From a bacterium (GTDB taxonomy: Bacteria > Latescibacterota > Latescibacteria > Latescibacterales > Latescibacteraceae), in assembly GCA_021372535.1 (NCBI GenBank), contig JAJFUH010000181.1:1-26490 (forward strand): a stretch of DNA of 26,490 bases. The letters run 5' to 3'. The position numbers and the translations under genes were made by a program. This document shows positions 15,365 to 23,819 of the stretch, in pieces (within the stretch, counting starts at the first letter, position 1; the number at the start of each line of letters is the position of its first letter). The notes beneath the pieces are model-generated. The model saw nothing but the letters and a program-made list of their open reading frames with translations. It was not told where the DNA came from and ran no database searches.

Positions 15365-16706
15365 TCTTTACCAATTCCTCGATTTTTATCGGACGCTGCT
15401 GTTCGATACTTCGGCGGGCGGAGATGCCGATCATTATCGACAAAGCGCCGTCCCTGCTTCCCGCAGCCTGTTTGAGCGGATCGGGAAGCGGGCCTCTGAA
15501 AATCCTCTCCTGCAGTTTGGGATCGGCGCCGCCGTGACCTCCGGATTCTTCACTCTCGATCGAAAACGTCCGCGACCTCCCGAACAGGGATGTGATACGG
15601 AAATCGGCGATCCTGTCGACTTTCCACGGCTGCGTGGTGTAGATGCGGGCATCGAACCTTCCCTTTGTGCCGTTGAACGAGACGCTGTATCCCTCGTACG
15701 GCATGAAGGCGTTGAGCGAATAGCTCATCATAACATCGTTATGGTACCGGACCTGAACAGCCATAGTGTCCCAGATATTGATTTTCGGGCGAAACAGACA
15801 GGCGTCACGGAGATAACCGTCCTCTGACTCAGCCTTGACATAGAGGTCCATCATGAATTCGTCTTTTGTTATATCCCAGTAGAATTCACAGGTGCCCTTG
15901 TGGGGGCAGGTCATGCACCGTTCGCCCCGGAACGGGCTGTTGAAACCGTATTTATTGAGTTTGCCGTACGAGACGACTTCCACGGGTTCGGCTTCGAGCC
16001 ACCAGTTCATGAGGTCGAAATGATGCGTCGCCTTGTGAACGAACAGGGAGCCGCTGAACTGTTTGAACGCGTGCCATCTTCTGAAATACGAGGCGCCGTG
16101 ATCGGTATCGAGGTACCAGTGAAAGTCGACCGAGGTGATCTGTCCGATTTCCCCGGACATGAGCACTTCCTTGATACGCTCGGGAGGCGCACCATACCGG
16201 GCGTTGAATGTTACGGTTATTTTTTTGCCGGTGCGTTTTTCGCAATCGAGCATTTCCTGGCACAGCTTTTCATCTGTCGCCATCGGCTTTTCGCATATTA
16301 CGTTGCATCCGAGCTCCATGGCACGGCAGGCGTACTTGGCATGGAAGCAGTCTACGGTGGTGACAATAACTGAATCAGGCTTCGTCGTTTTCACCATCTC
16401 GTCAAAATCGGTGAAAGTCGGGCAATTCACCCCGATATACTGTTTGGAAAATGCCAGGCGTTTTGAGTTGATGTCGCACAGCCCGACAAATTCCACCACA
16501 TCGCTGAAACTATCCTTGACCATTTTGCCCCACATGGTACTTCCACGGCTTCCTGTTCCTACGAGCGCGACTTTCAGCTTTTTTCCGGCAGACTGAGCCT
16601 GTGCGTCACCCGGTTTCATCAATGGTATCGAAGCCGTCGTAAGTGCAGCGGCGCCGATGGTTCCGAGAAAGGATCGTCTCCCTCTTTTTTTCATCTCCTC
16701 AGCCAT
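15360..16706 (-). CDS. Tat-exported Gfo/Idh/MocA-family oxidoreductase
   Basis: The family uses NAD(P) to oxidise, reduce or rearrange sugars and cyclitols. The 448-residue protein starts with a Tat signal: GRRSFLGTIG (residues 9-18), a hydrophobic stretch and AQAQSA as a likely cleavage region. The mature part begins KLKVALVGTGSRG (dinucleotide loop at 50-55), and CEKPMA (138-143) carries the conserved Lys. HKATHHFDLMNWW is the second conserved block. A cysteine group, CMTCPHKGTC, is shared with a subset of the family and may bind a metal. GGGGGGAA precedes the ATG by about eight bases. Substrate is unknown. The convergent lipoprotein gene may act in the same extracytoplasmic sugar process. 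The stop codon lies within a 7-bp tandem repeat. Confidence 0.93.
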   Translation of the reverse strand: MAEEMKKRGRRSFLGTIGAAALTTASIPLMKPGDAQAQSAGKKLKVALVGTGSRGSTMWGKMVKDSFSDVVEFVGLCDINSKRLAFSKQYIGVNCPTFTDFDEMVKTTKPDSVIVTTVDCFHAKYACRAMELGCNVICEKPMATDEKLCQEMLDCEKRTGKKITVTFNARYGAPPERIKEVLMSGEIGQITSVDFHWYLDTDHGASYFRRWHAFKQFSGSLFVHKATHHFDLMNWWLEAEPVEVVSYGKLNKYGFNSPFRGERCMTCPHKGTCEFYWDITKDEFMMDLYVKAESEDGYLRDACLFRPKINIWDTMAVQVRYHNDVMMSYSLNAFMPYEGYSVSFNGTKGRFDARIYTTQPWKVDRIADFRITSLFGRSRTFSIESEESGGHGGADPKLQERIFRGPLPDPLKQAAGSRDGALSIMIGISARRSIEQQRPIKIEELVKI

Positions 16707-16926
16707 GAGCTATTCCCCCCCGTTTGAATGTACCTGTGGAAAGTATTCAGGTTATCAAAGACCGGTTAAAACCATCAGAAAGAATCACACCTGAATGTAA
16801 TACATGCTTTTTACATATCGTTAAACAATAGTGTCCGGTTAAATATCATTTCAATTTGTATAATATATTGTAAACGCTATGGTTTTCAATGAATCTACAC
16901 AATTCCCGATGTACTATCTCTTATTA

Positions 16927-17031
16927 TTATTGCTTCGGCGAATAAATGATGATACTCATATCAGGCATAGACACCGATACAAGTTCGGTTTGACATCACC
17001 TGATGTCACTGTTTAATCACCGAAGCAATAA
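16927..17031. repeat. 105-bp imperfect inverted repeat with nested palindrome
   Basis: TTATTGCTTCGG (16927-16938) and CCGAAGCAATAA (17020-17031) are perfect 12-bp inverted arms. The pairing continues imperfectly inward to about 25 bp. Between them sits a near-palindrome TGACATCA-CC-TGATGTCA (16991-17008). No target duplication is evident. It may be a decayed miniature element. The rest of the gap from 16707 to 16926 is AT-rich with no gene seen. Confidence 0.45.
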
Positions 17032-17063
17032 CAACAGTCCCCTTCAGCGCATACGCGCCTGTT

Positions 17064-17158
17064 CCCCCCGGGGGTGACAACAGATTGTGGTGCTTGCAGT
17101 TATATCCTGCCCTCATGAGGGGAAAGGATGTCACGAAGTGACAGAAAGGGGGCTTTTT
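17064..17158. repeat. cluster of short palindromes downstream of the E1 beta gene
   Basis: Three small palindromes lie close together: CCCCCGGGGG (17065-17074), CCCTCATGAGGG (17110-17121) and TGTCAC-GAA-GTGACA (17129-17143). They are followed by GGGGGCTTTTTTT (to about 17160). They resemble the GC-rich repeats that fill intergenic DNA in some uncultured genomes. The T-run is on the + strand, so they would not be a classical terminator for the - strand E1 operon. Confidence 0.4.
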
Positions 17159-17220
17159 TTAAATATTACCGTCAGTTCTGATCTTTAAATGAAAATAAGC
17201 TGCTGTATATAATATGTTGG

Positions 17221-18240
17221 TTATGATTTATGTATGATCTGATATACCGCTTCCGTAATATCATCTTCCTGAGGAATAATGGTGTGTTCGAGCGCCTCGT
17301 TGAACGGAATGGGTGAATTTGCGGCTGCAACGATCCTGACAGGTGCATCGAGACAGTCGAATGCCTCTTCCTGTATGATCGATGCGATATCGGATGCGAC
17401 ACCGCCGCGGCGTATTGCCTCCTGGACAATGATGACATGCCGTGTTTTCCGGACGGAATCGAGGATGAGAGCCTTGTCGAGGGGTACGAGGGTGCGGGGG
17501 TCGATTACCTCGATGTCGATGCCTTCACGGGCGCATTTTTCAGCCGCGGAGAGAACACGGGGTATCATGTTGAGCCATGCAATGACGGTGACATCTTTGC
17601 CGGGCCGCTTTATCCCGCCTTTTCCGAAGCCGATGAGATATTCCTGTTCGGGAACGGCCCCCTCGGCTGTATAGAGGAGCTTGTGTTCGAGGAATATCAC
17701 CGGATCGTCACACCTGATGGCGGTTTTCAGCAGCCCTTTGGCATCGTACGGGGTCGAGGGAACCGCGATTTTCAGGCCGGGGATGTGATAAAAGAACGCT
17801 TCGAGGCTCTGAGAATGCTGGCAGGCGAGACCGCTGCCGACTCCTCCCTGCGTTCTCAGCACGAGCGGTACTTTCCGTGTTCCGCCGGTAATGAAATGGT
17901 ACTTTGCAACCTGGTTGACAAGCTGGTCCATCACGAGCATGGTAAAATCCACGAACGGCACCTCGACAACCGGTCTCATTCCGCTGATGGCAGCGCCCAT
18001 TCCTATGCCGGTGAAACTCGCTTCCGCTATCGGTGTATCGATGACTCGTTTCGGCCCGAATTCCTGGAGCAGCCCGGCCGTTACTTTATATGATCCGCCC
18101 CGTTCGCCGATATCCTCTCCCAGTAGAAAAACCGAAGGATCGCGGCGCATTTCTTCTTTGAGCGCTTCGTTTATGGCATCACGGTATGTGATTGTTCGCG
18201 AAAGCATCGTATTATTTTGTGAAACCGTGTCGGTCATCAA
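17221..18240 (-). CDS. 2-oxoacid (pyruvate/acetoin) dehydrogenase E1 component, beta subunit
   Basis: Together with the alpha subunit this thiamine-diphosphate enzyme decarboxylates a 2-oxoacid and passes the acyl group to lipoyl-E2. The 339 residues show the beta-subunit pattern: MTYRDAINEAL-like start (TITYRDAINEAL), VFLLGEDIGERGG, DTPIAEASFTGIGMGAA, VPFVDF, and PLVLRTQGGVGSG followed by QHSQSLEAFF. The ATG overlaps the stop of the alpha gene by four bases (18237-18240), showing translational coupling. Size and order fit both pyruvate dehydrogenase and acetoin dehydrogenase (AcoB); no E2 or E3 gene is in the window to decide. Confidence 0.92.
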   Translation of the reverse strand: MMTDTVSQNNTMLSRTITYRDAINEALKEEMRRDPSVFLLGEDIGERGGSYKVTAGLLQEFGPKRVIDTPIAEASFTGIGMGAAISGMRPVVEVPFVDFTMLVMDQLVNQVAKYHFITGGTRKVPLVLRTQGGVGSGLACQHSQSLEAFFYHIPGLKIAVPSTPYDAKGLLKTAIRCDDPVIFLEHKLLYTAEGAVPEQEYLIGFGKGGIKRPGKDVTVIAWLNMIPRVLSAAEKCAREGIDIEVIDPRTLVPLDKALILDSVRKTRHVIIVQEAIRRGGVASDIASIIQEEAFDCLDAPVRIVAAANSPIPFNEALEHTIIPQEDDITEAVYQIIHKS

Positions 18241-19196
18241 TATCTCTCCACTATGTTCATCAGTTCTTCATGTGTCAATTCGGGGCTTTCTTCAGCAAAG
18301 AGAATGGCGTCATCCATTTTCCGGGTTATCGACGTTTCCAGAAGTTGTATCTCGTCTTCCGTCGCGCCTCCCTTTTCCATGAGATACCGTCTTCCCACAA
18401 GGACGGGGTCTTTCGATTTATAGTATGCCATACGGTCTTTTGGCATATAGTGGCCCGGATCGTTGACATGATGCCCGCCGAAACGGAATGTCTTCGCTTC
18501 CATGAGAACCGGTCCCCGGCCGGAGCGGCACCGGGCAATGGCGTCCTGTGCGTGTTCGTATACTTTCAGAACATCGTTGCCGTCCACGGAAAAACTGTCT
18601 ATACCATATGCCGGGCCGCGTTTGTAAATATCCGGTACGCGTGTGGATTGCTCGATGGGTGTGGATACTGCGTAGTGGTTGTTTTCCACAACGATGAGCA
18701 CCGGCAGATTCCAGATTGCCGCAAGATTGAGCGATTCACCGAAAATACCGTTATTCGTCGCGCCATCCGAGGTGAATACAACGGCCACACCCTGTTCTCC
18801 CCGTAACGAGATTCCGAGCGCGGCTCCGATTCCTATCGGGATGCCTCCGCCGACAATGCCGTTTGCGCCGAGATTACCCGAAGAAAAGTCAGCGATATGC
18901 ATCGACCCGCCGAGACCTTTACAGTAGCCCGTCTTTTTACCGAGCAGTTCCGCTGTCATTCTATTAAGATCGGCTCCCCGGGCGATACAATGACCATGAC
19001 CGCGGTGAGTGCTCGTGATATAATCGTTGTCCCCGAGACCCGCGCAGACTCCGACCGCAATGGCTTCTTCTCCTGTATACGGATGAAAATAGCCTCGTAT
19101 CATGCCCTGACGGTACAGATGTATACACTGCATCTCGAACGTGCGGATCGTATAAAGTTGTGTATAAATATGGGTAAGAAACTCTTTTGAATACAT
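18237..19196 (-). CDS. 2-oxoacid (pyruvate/acetoin) dehydrogenase E1 component, alpha subunit
   Basis: The alpha subunit binds thiamine diphosphate. The 319 residues carry THRGHGHCIARG, KGLGGSMHI, and the ThDP motif, which here reads SDG (143-145), followed about 27 residues later by ENN (171-173). Most members have GDG, so the first glycine is replaced by serine. The short length is like AcoA and many bacterial PdhA proteins. GGGAG lies nine bases before the ATG. It is the first gene of a two-gene operon and is divergent from lipA, which supports a lipoate-dependent complex. Whether the substrate is pyruvate, acetoin or a branched-chain 2-oxoacid cannot be decided here. Confidence 0.92.
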   Translation of the reverse strand: MYSKEFLTHIYTQLYTIRTFEMQCIHLYRQGMIRGYFHPYTGEEAIAVGVCAGLGDNDYITSTHRGHGHCIARGADLNRMTAELLGKKTGYCKGLGGSMHIADFSSGNLGANGIVGGGIPIGIGAALGISLRGEQGVAVVFTSDGATNNGIFGESLNLAAIWNLPVLIVVENNHYAVSTPIEQSTRVPDIYKRGPAYGIDSFSVDGNDVLKVYEHAQDAIARCRSGRGPVLMEAKTFRFGGHHVNDPGHYMPKDRMAYYKSKDPVLVGRRYLMEKGGATEDEIQLLETSITRKMDDAILFAEESPELTHEELMNIVERY

Positions 19197-19765
19197 GCCA
19201 GTTACTCCCGGTGTGACTCATTCAAGCGGATGACGATTTTCCTGCGCTGACCCTGAAACAGCAGTGAGACGGTTACGGTACGGGCGCGAAACAGGGAGAA
19301 AAGATCTTGTATCCCCGGTGGCTCAAACACTCTGCACCCCGGAGGCACCTGTTTCCCGGAATGGTCTCTGCTGTCTCGATTTCCTGTCAGATGCGTAATT
19401 TCTTGTATCATGCGGACAGAGATTTCAAGGGGTCGTGTTATTTACGCGAGGCTTCCGTGTTTTACGCATGTATAAAAGATAATACATTATTAACAGCCAG
19501 ACAAATTTATATTGAAAACGTTTCTGAAAATATAACTAAAAAAGTGCAGGAGAAGTGAATTGCCAGCTTCATCGGGTGAGTCGGAGTATTCGTTATCGGG
19601 GTGATTTCTGCCCGGAATCGGTGGTTTAAGACAGATTATTGAGCTTTTAATAGTGTCTCCGTAGTGAAATGGTTTGTGAATTATTCGGATTCGCCCGTGC
19701 AGAGAGTGTATTATATTACCATGCAGGGTTGTCGTATATAATTGTCTCATGAAAGTCGGGAAAAC
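19197..19765. other. gap between divergent E1 alpha and lipA genes
   Basis: About 570 bp without a convincing gene. Open frames of 60-86 codons here have no family resemblance or good ribosome-binding site. Promoters for both genes should lie here, but I could not pick out clear -35/-10 pairs. Confidence 0.4.
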
Positions 19766-20629
19766 ATGGTAAAAAAACCGCCGTGGCTGAAAAAAAAGGT
19801 CATGTTCGGGGCTTCATTCCGGAATGTCCGGGATGTCCTGAAAACATGCCGGCTCAATACCGTATGCGAAGAGGCGCTCTGTCCCAACAGAGGGGAATGT
19901 TATTCGATGGGTACGGCCACATTTCTCATCCTCGGGGACCGATGCACCCGTTCCTGCCGTTTCTGTGCGGTCGATCATGGTGTTCCGCTGCCTCCGGATT
20001 CCTCCGAACCGGCACATGTTGCAGAAGCTGTCGTATCTCTCGGCTTACGGTATGTTGTTATTACATCGGTGACGCGTGACGATCTGCCGGATGGGGGATC
20101 GTGCCATTTTTCCGCAACAATCAAGGCAATCAGGCAACGTTCTCCTCAAACCCGCATCGAGGTGCTGATTCCCGACTTCGGGGGCTTGGATGAATCGCTT
20201 GCCGCGGTTATGGAAGCCTGTCCCGATGTGCTCGGCCATAATATTGAAACCGTACCGGGTATCTATCCTATCGTTCGGCCGGGCGCCGATTACGGACGTT
20301 CTCTTGCGCTGATGAAACGTGCTCATGAATATAACGGGGGAATTGTGATCAAGTCCGGTCTCATGCTGGGGCTCGGTGAAACCGCCCTGGAGGTTCGCCG
20401 TGTTCTGGCGGACCTTGTGCGGGCGGACTGCTCGCTTCTGACACTCGGGCAGTATCTTCAGCCGGACGAAAAACTGCTGCCGGTACAGCGGTTCATACCT
20501 CCCCGTGAGTTCGACCGGTGGAGGAATATTGCACTGAGAATGGGATTCCGTGAAGCGGTGTGCGGCCCCTTTGTGCGAAGTTCGTATCATGCGGAAGAAC
20601 AGTTCGAATCAGTATACCGGGATTCCTGA
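19766..20629 (+). CDS. lipA: lipoyl synthase
   Basis: LipA is a radical SAM enzyme that inserts two sulfur atoms into protein-bound octanoyl groups to make lipoyl cofactor. From the ATG at 19766 it has 287 residues. The auxiliary cluster motif is C34, C39 and C45 (CEEALCPNRGEC), and the radical SAM motif is C60, C64 and C67 (CTRSCRFC). The C-terminal RSSY (271-274) supplies the serine ligand. KPPWLKKK at the N-terminus is typical. The frame extends to a TTG at 19742, but the ATG start fits the family better; its ribosome-binding site is weak. The cofactor would serve the E2 partner of the divergent E1 genes. No lipB or lplA is adjacent. Confidence 0.96.
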   Translation: MVKKPPWLKKKVMFGASFRNVRDVLKTCRLNTVCEEALCPNRGECYSMGTATFLILGDRCTRSCRFCAVDHGVPLPPDSSEPAHVAEAVVSLGLRYVVITSVTRDDLPDGGSCHFSATIKAIRQRSPQTRIEVLIPDFGGLDESLAAVMEACPDVLGHNIETVPGIYPIVRPGADYGRSLALMKRAHEYNGGIVIKSGLMLGLGETALEVRRVLADLVRADCSLLTLGQYLQPDEKLLPVQRFIPPREFDRWRNIALRMGFREAVCGPFVRSSYHAEEQFESVYRDS

Positions 20630-20657
20630 TCCATTCTATCCTTCCCGTTTTTTCTTC

Positions 20658-20686
20658 TCTCTTTGTCCCTCTGTCTCTTTGTCCCT
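20658..20686. repeat. pyrimidine-rich direct repeat downstream of two convergent genes
   Basis: TCTCTTTGTCCCT occurs at 20658-20670 and again at 20674-20686, a period of 16 bp. It lies between lipA and the stop codon of the - strand transporter gene. No terminator stem was seen in this 60-bp gap. Confidence 0.6.
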
Positions 20687-20689
20687 TTC

Positions 20690-21970
20690 TTATAACAATA
20701 AATAACGGAAATAAATATAAATACTTGTCACGATCAACGAGACAAGGGTATACACAATTCCGTATCTGGTAAACTCAAGAAATGTGATTTTAAAACCATT
20801 TTTTTGTGCTATACCGGCGGAAATCACATTCGCCGTTGCTCCAACCAGTGTCAGATTCCCTCCGAGACATGCCCCGGCAGAGAGAGACCACCATAAAACA
20901 TGACCGATAGACGCCCCGTAGTTTGCGTTCAGCACCTTAATGAGGGGTATCATCGTAGCCACGAACGGAATGTTATCGATAAATCCCGAGAGAATACCGG
21001 ATCCCCAGATGATGCTGAACACGGCGGCGTTTATATTGTTTCCGGATGCGGCGATAATTCTGTCGCCGAGAAATTCTATGATTTTCAGTTCTTCCAGCGC
21101 ACCGACCATGATAAACAGCCCGGTGAAAAAGAATATGGTAATCCATTCGATTTCCGCAAAGTACTCGTCGGGATTGCTTTTCGATATTATTAACAGCAGG
21201 GTTGCGCCGGTCATGGCTATTACTGCTGGCCCAACATGAATGGTATCATGAAGCAAAAATCCCACTATAACCAGCATAAGAACAAACAGTGCCTTATAGA
21301 GGAATGGCCTGTCTGTTATCGAACTTGATTCGTCGAACTGCATTATCCGGGCTCGCCGTTCAAACGGTACGACGAGGGTTTTCCGGAAAAACACGACGGT
21401 TACCAGTATGCATGTAAGCATGATAATAATGATGAGAGGCCCCAGATTAACCAGGAAATCGTTGAACGACAGGCTAGTGGCGTATGCGATCATGATATTG
21501 GGAGGGTCGCCTATCAGAGTTGATGTTCCGCCGATATTTGAGGCGATGGCCTGGGTTATCAGAAACGGCACGGGAGAGATTCCGAGTTCGACAGCGATGA
21601 GAATCGAGAGAGGACTTAAGATTAAAATGGTGGTGACATTATCAAGAAATGCTGAAAAAATCGCCGTGAGTAACATAAGTAATAACAGTATACTGAATGG
21701 TTCACCCTGGACAAGTTTTGCCGTTTTAATGGCAACATACTGAAAAATCCCCGTTTCTTTAACGATATTCACGATAACCATCATGGAAATCAGGAGCGCG
21801 ATGACATTCAGATCGATCTTGGATAAAGCTGTTTTTGCAGGGATGATTTTCAGCAGCAGGATGAGGGATGCACCGAACAGGGCGATTGATGCCTTGTTTA
21901 TCAATTCAAGCGAGATGATTATATACACACAGACAAAGATTCCAACCGTTATAATTATTTTTAAATCCAT
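20690..21970 (-). CDS. ArsB/NhaD-type ion transporter
   Basis: This 426-residue protein is almost entirely hydrophobic, with roughly 10-12 membrane segments. It has the two-fold repeat of the ArsB/NhaD (ion transporter) superfamily: FLDNVTTILILSP and ASNIGGTSTLIGDPPNIMIA in the first half, GFIDNIPFVATMIPL and GACLGGNLTLVGATANVI in the second. These paired DN and GG-T-IG motifs occur in NhaD Na+/H+ antiporters, ArsB and the human P protein, so the ion cannot be named. Its ATG is four bases after the stop of the EIIA-CBS gene, and the last codons of that gene (AGGGTGTAGGGAG) double as its ribosome-binding site. That coupling suggests the EIIA-CBS protein regulates this transporter. Confidence 0.9.
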   Translation of the reverse strand: MDLKIIITVGIFVCVYIIISLELINKASIALFGASLILLLKIIPAKTALSKIDLNVIALLISMMVIVNIVKETGIFQYVAIKTAKLVQGEPFSILLLLMLLTAIFSAFLDNVTTILILSPLSILIAVELGISPVPFLITQAIASNIGGTSTLIGDPPNIMIAYATSLSFNDFLVNLGPLIIIIMLTCILVTVVFFRKTLVVPFERRARIMQFDESSSITDRPFLYKALFVLMLVIVGFLLHDTIHVGPAVIAMTGATLLLIISKSNPDEYFAEIEWITIFFFTGLFIMVGALEELKIIEFLGDRIIAASGNNINAAVFSIIWGSGILSGFIDNIPFVATMIPLIKVLNANYGASIGHVLWWSLSAGACLGGNLTLVGATANVISAGIAQKNGFKITFLEFTRYGIVYTLVSLIVTSIYIYFRYLLL

Positions 21971-21974
21971 CTCC

Positions 21975-22874
21975 CTACACCCTCAAAAATTTATTGATAA
22001 TATCCATGTAACTGATAACACCGATGCATTTATCGTTTTCCACAACGGGGAAGAATCTTCGATGGTTGTTTTTGATAAACTGAAAAATAACCTCGATTAT
22101 AACCGAATCGGGCTGGAAAATAATCGATGGCTTCCTCATGATTGATTTGAGTGTGATGACCGACTCGTTTTTCAGGAGGTCCTCGAGAGGTTCGAGAGAG
22201 GAAAGAAATTTCAGATTACTCAGCATCTGTGTATACTGCGGCAGACCGAGCGAAAGAATATCGGTGATAATTATTTCTCCCAGTATTTTCTGATGTTCGT
22301 CACAGATCGGGATATAACCGATCTGATACTTCGACATGAGGTCCAGAGCATCTTTAACCGTGGAGTCGGGGTATAGGTATAAAGGCGGCGAAACCATTAT
22401 GTCACGGACATAAATAACTTTTTTCACGGCGATATTGAACGCGAGTACCCGTTTTATGAATTCTTCCCGTGACTGGGCGCTGATGAGATGCTGTATGTTT
22501 TCTTCGTTCTGGCAGATTTTCGCTATCGAGGCGATAACATTCAGATAAAGGTTTGATTTTGCAAGGTCTGTCAATGTGAGAATAAAAACTCGTATGGGTA
22601 TGTCTCCATCCATGACAGGAGCCGCGGGTATCAATACCGAAATAACAAGATCGTTGAAATTCTCGATGCGGGCATGAGGGATTGCAACTCCGTTTGGCAG
22701 CGTTGTGGTGGAAATACTTTCACGTTCCAGGATTTTTAATGTAATGTCATCCTGTGAAAGGCAGCAGAACACCTTGCTTATTTTTTCGGCAAGAAATCTG
22801 AGAGCCTGTTCTTTTGACTCGACCTTGAGGCCGATAAAAACAAGATCTGTATTGATGAGATTTACGAGATTCAT
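21975..22874 (-). CDS. PTS EIIA (PtsN-like) domain fused to two CBS domains
   Basis: The 299-residue soluble protein has an N-terminal type-2 PTS EIIA domain (about 1-145). The phosphorylatable histidine is H67 in LPNGVAIPHARI. Two CBS domains follow: about 155-210 (VRDIMVSPPLYLYPDSTVKDAL to GEIIITDIL) and 240-299 (LKSIMRKPSIIFQPDS to GVISYMDIINKF). EIIA domains take phosphate from HPr-type proteins; CBS pairs usually bind adenine nucleotides. The protein therefore looks like a sensor of PTS phosphorylation and nucleotide state. No EI, HPr or sugar permease is present, so a regulatory role is more likely than sugar transport. It precedes and is tightly coupled to the transporter gene. GGGGGA sits seven bases before the ATG. 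A hairpin-rich leader lies upstream. Confidence 0.9.
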   Translation of the reverse strand: MNLVNLINTDLVFIGLKVESKEQALRFLAEKISKVFCCLSQDDITLKILERESISTTTLPNGVAIPHARIENFNDLVISVLIPAAPVMDGDIPIRVFILTLTDLAKSNLYLNVIASIAKICQNEENIQHLISAQSREEFIKRVLAFNIAVKKVIYVRDIMVSPPLYLYPDSTVKDALDLMSKYQIGYIPICDEHQKILGEIIITDILSLGLPQYTQMLSNLKFLSSLEPLEDLLKNESVITLKSIMRKPSIIFQPDSVIIEVIFQFIKNNHRRFFPVVENDKCIGVISYMDIINKFLRV

Positions 22875-22925
22875 AATCCTTCCCCCTGATCAAGAGAATT
22901 CCTCGATGATTTCATCGCGTGAAAT

Positions 22926-23034
22926 GAAAGACCTTCCGGTCTTTCTGAACTCAGATCCTCCCCCTCTTTGGAAGAGAGGGAGGAGCTGACGATGGCGGGC
23001 TGGAGTTTCCTGTCCGTGATACCTCGCATCACGG
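22926..23034 (-). promoter_or_regulatory. three consecutive hairpins upstream of the EIIA-CBS gene
   Basis: In the direction of transcription there are CCGTGAT/ATCACGG (23034-23014), a 12-bp stem with one mismatch (22983-22957, CCTCCCTCTCTT against AAGAGGGGGAGG), and GAAAGACC/GGTCTTTC around a four-base loop (22945-22926). The last is 52 bases from the ATG at 22874. They could be a structured 5' leader, or intergenic repeat DNA. No T-run follows the stems on this strand. Confidence 0.35.
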
Positions 23035-23819
23035 TGCGTGGTAGTTCATTTTACAATATTTCCAAACTCATTATGCGCTATTAATTAATGGCCGATATCC
23101 TGCTGATGAAATCTACTGTCTATATAAACAGTATACGTGAAAAATCTCCTTCAGCGTAAATATATATCAAGGTTCATGGTTATAGTACAAAAATAATTAC
23201 ATGGTCTATCTCCGGTTTGTTTTATATTGTTCTGCGACGAATGGGCTAGTATATTATATGCAAAATTTTAATGTTTTTTTCATATACGGTTTCATTTACA
23301 ATGTTTTTATGAAGCATACCGATATCTGATTTTCAGCAGTCTTCCCTTTTTATAAATAAAGGGCTTCCTCTGTGACGGAAGTTTTTCGGGCGCCGGATCC
23401 GGGAATGTGCGGATACAGTCCTGCGAAGTTTTTCCTCAACTCTTCGCATGCCCTTGTTTTTCTTCTCACACTTTTTCATCACTCGTATTTTTCTCATTTC
23501 CACCTCTATCGTGTGAAAATTGTACAGAATTATATTTTCCTTACACGCCATGAGCGGGTGTACGATACCGATTTTCGTTAGTCCATTCCCCAAACACAAA
23601 TATGTATCGGTCAGTCATTAACTCGGATTATTAATGAGAATATTTTACCACCAGGACACCAGGAAACAAATAGATAAGAGATTATTTATACTATCTTTAA
23701 TAAGTATTTTAACGTTCAATCTAAAAAAATGATATATAAAGAAAAATTAATCTGCGAAAATCCGCTTTCCATCGAATTTTTATAAACAGGTCGGATTAAA
23801 TAAGTAATGACGAGGCATT
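23035..23819. other. long AT-rich gap
   Basis: About 785 bp with no supportable gene. The 69-codon frame at 23372-23581 (+) and the 88-codon frame at 23333-23599 (-) look random. There are small stems near 23348-23390 (CCCTTT...AAAGGG; CTTCC...GGAAG) and a short direct repeat (ACCAGGACACCAGG) near 23650. The promoter of the phosphate transporter gene should lie near 23700-23800, but I could not assign it. Confidence 0.4.

Noticed and set aside
19307-19558. 83-codon + frame between the E1 alpha and lipA genes
   Set aside because: No ribosome-binding site or recognisable motif; composition unlike the neighbouring genes.
23372-23581. Small ORFs in the 23.0-23.8 kb gap
   Set aside because: They have random-looking composition, no ribosome-binding site and no recognisable motif.
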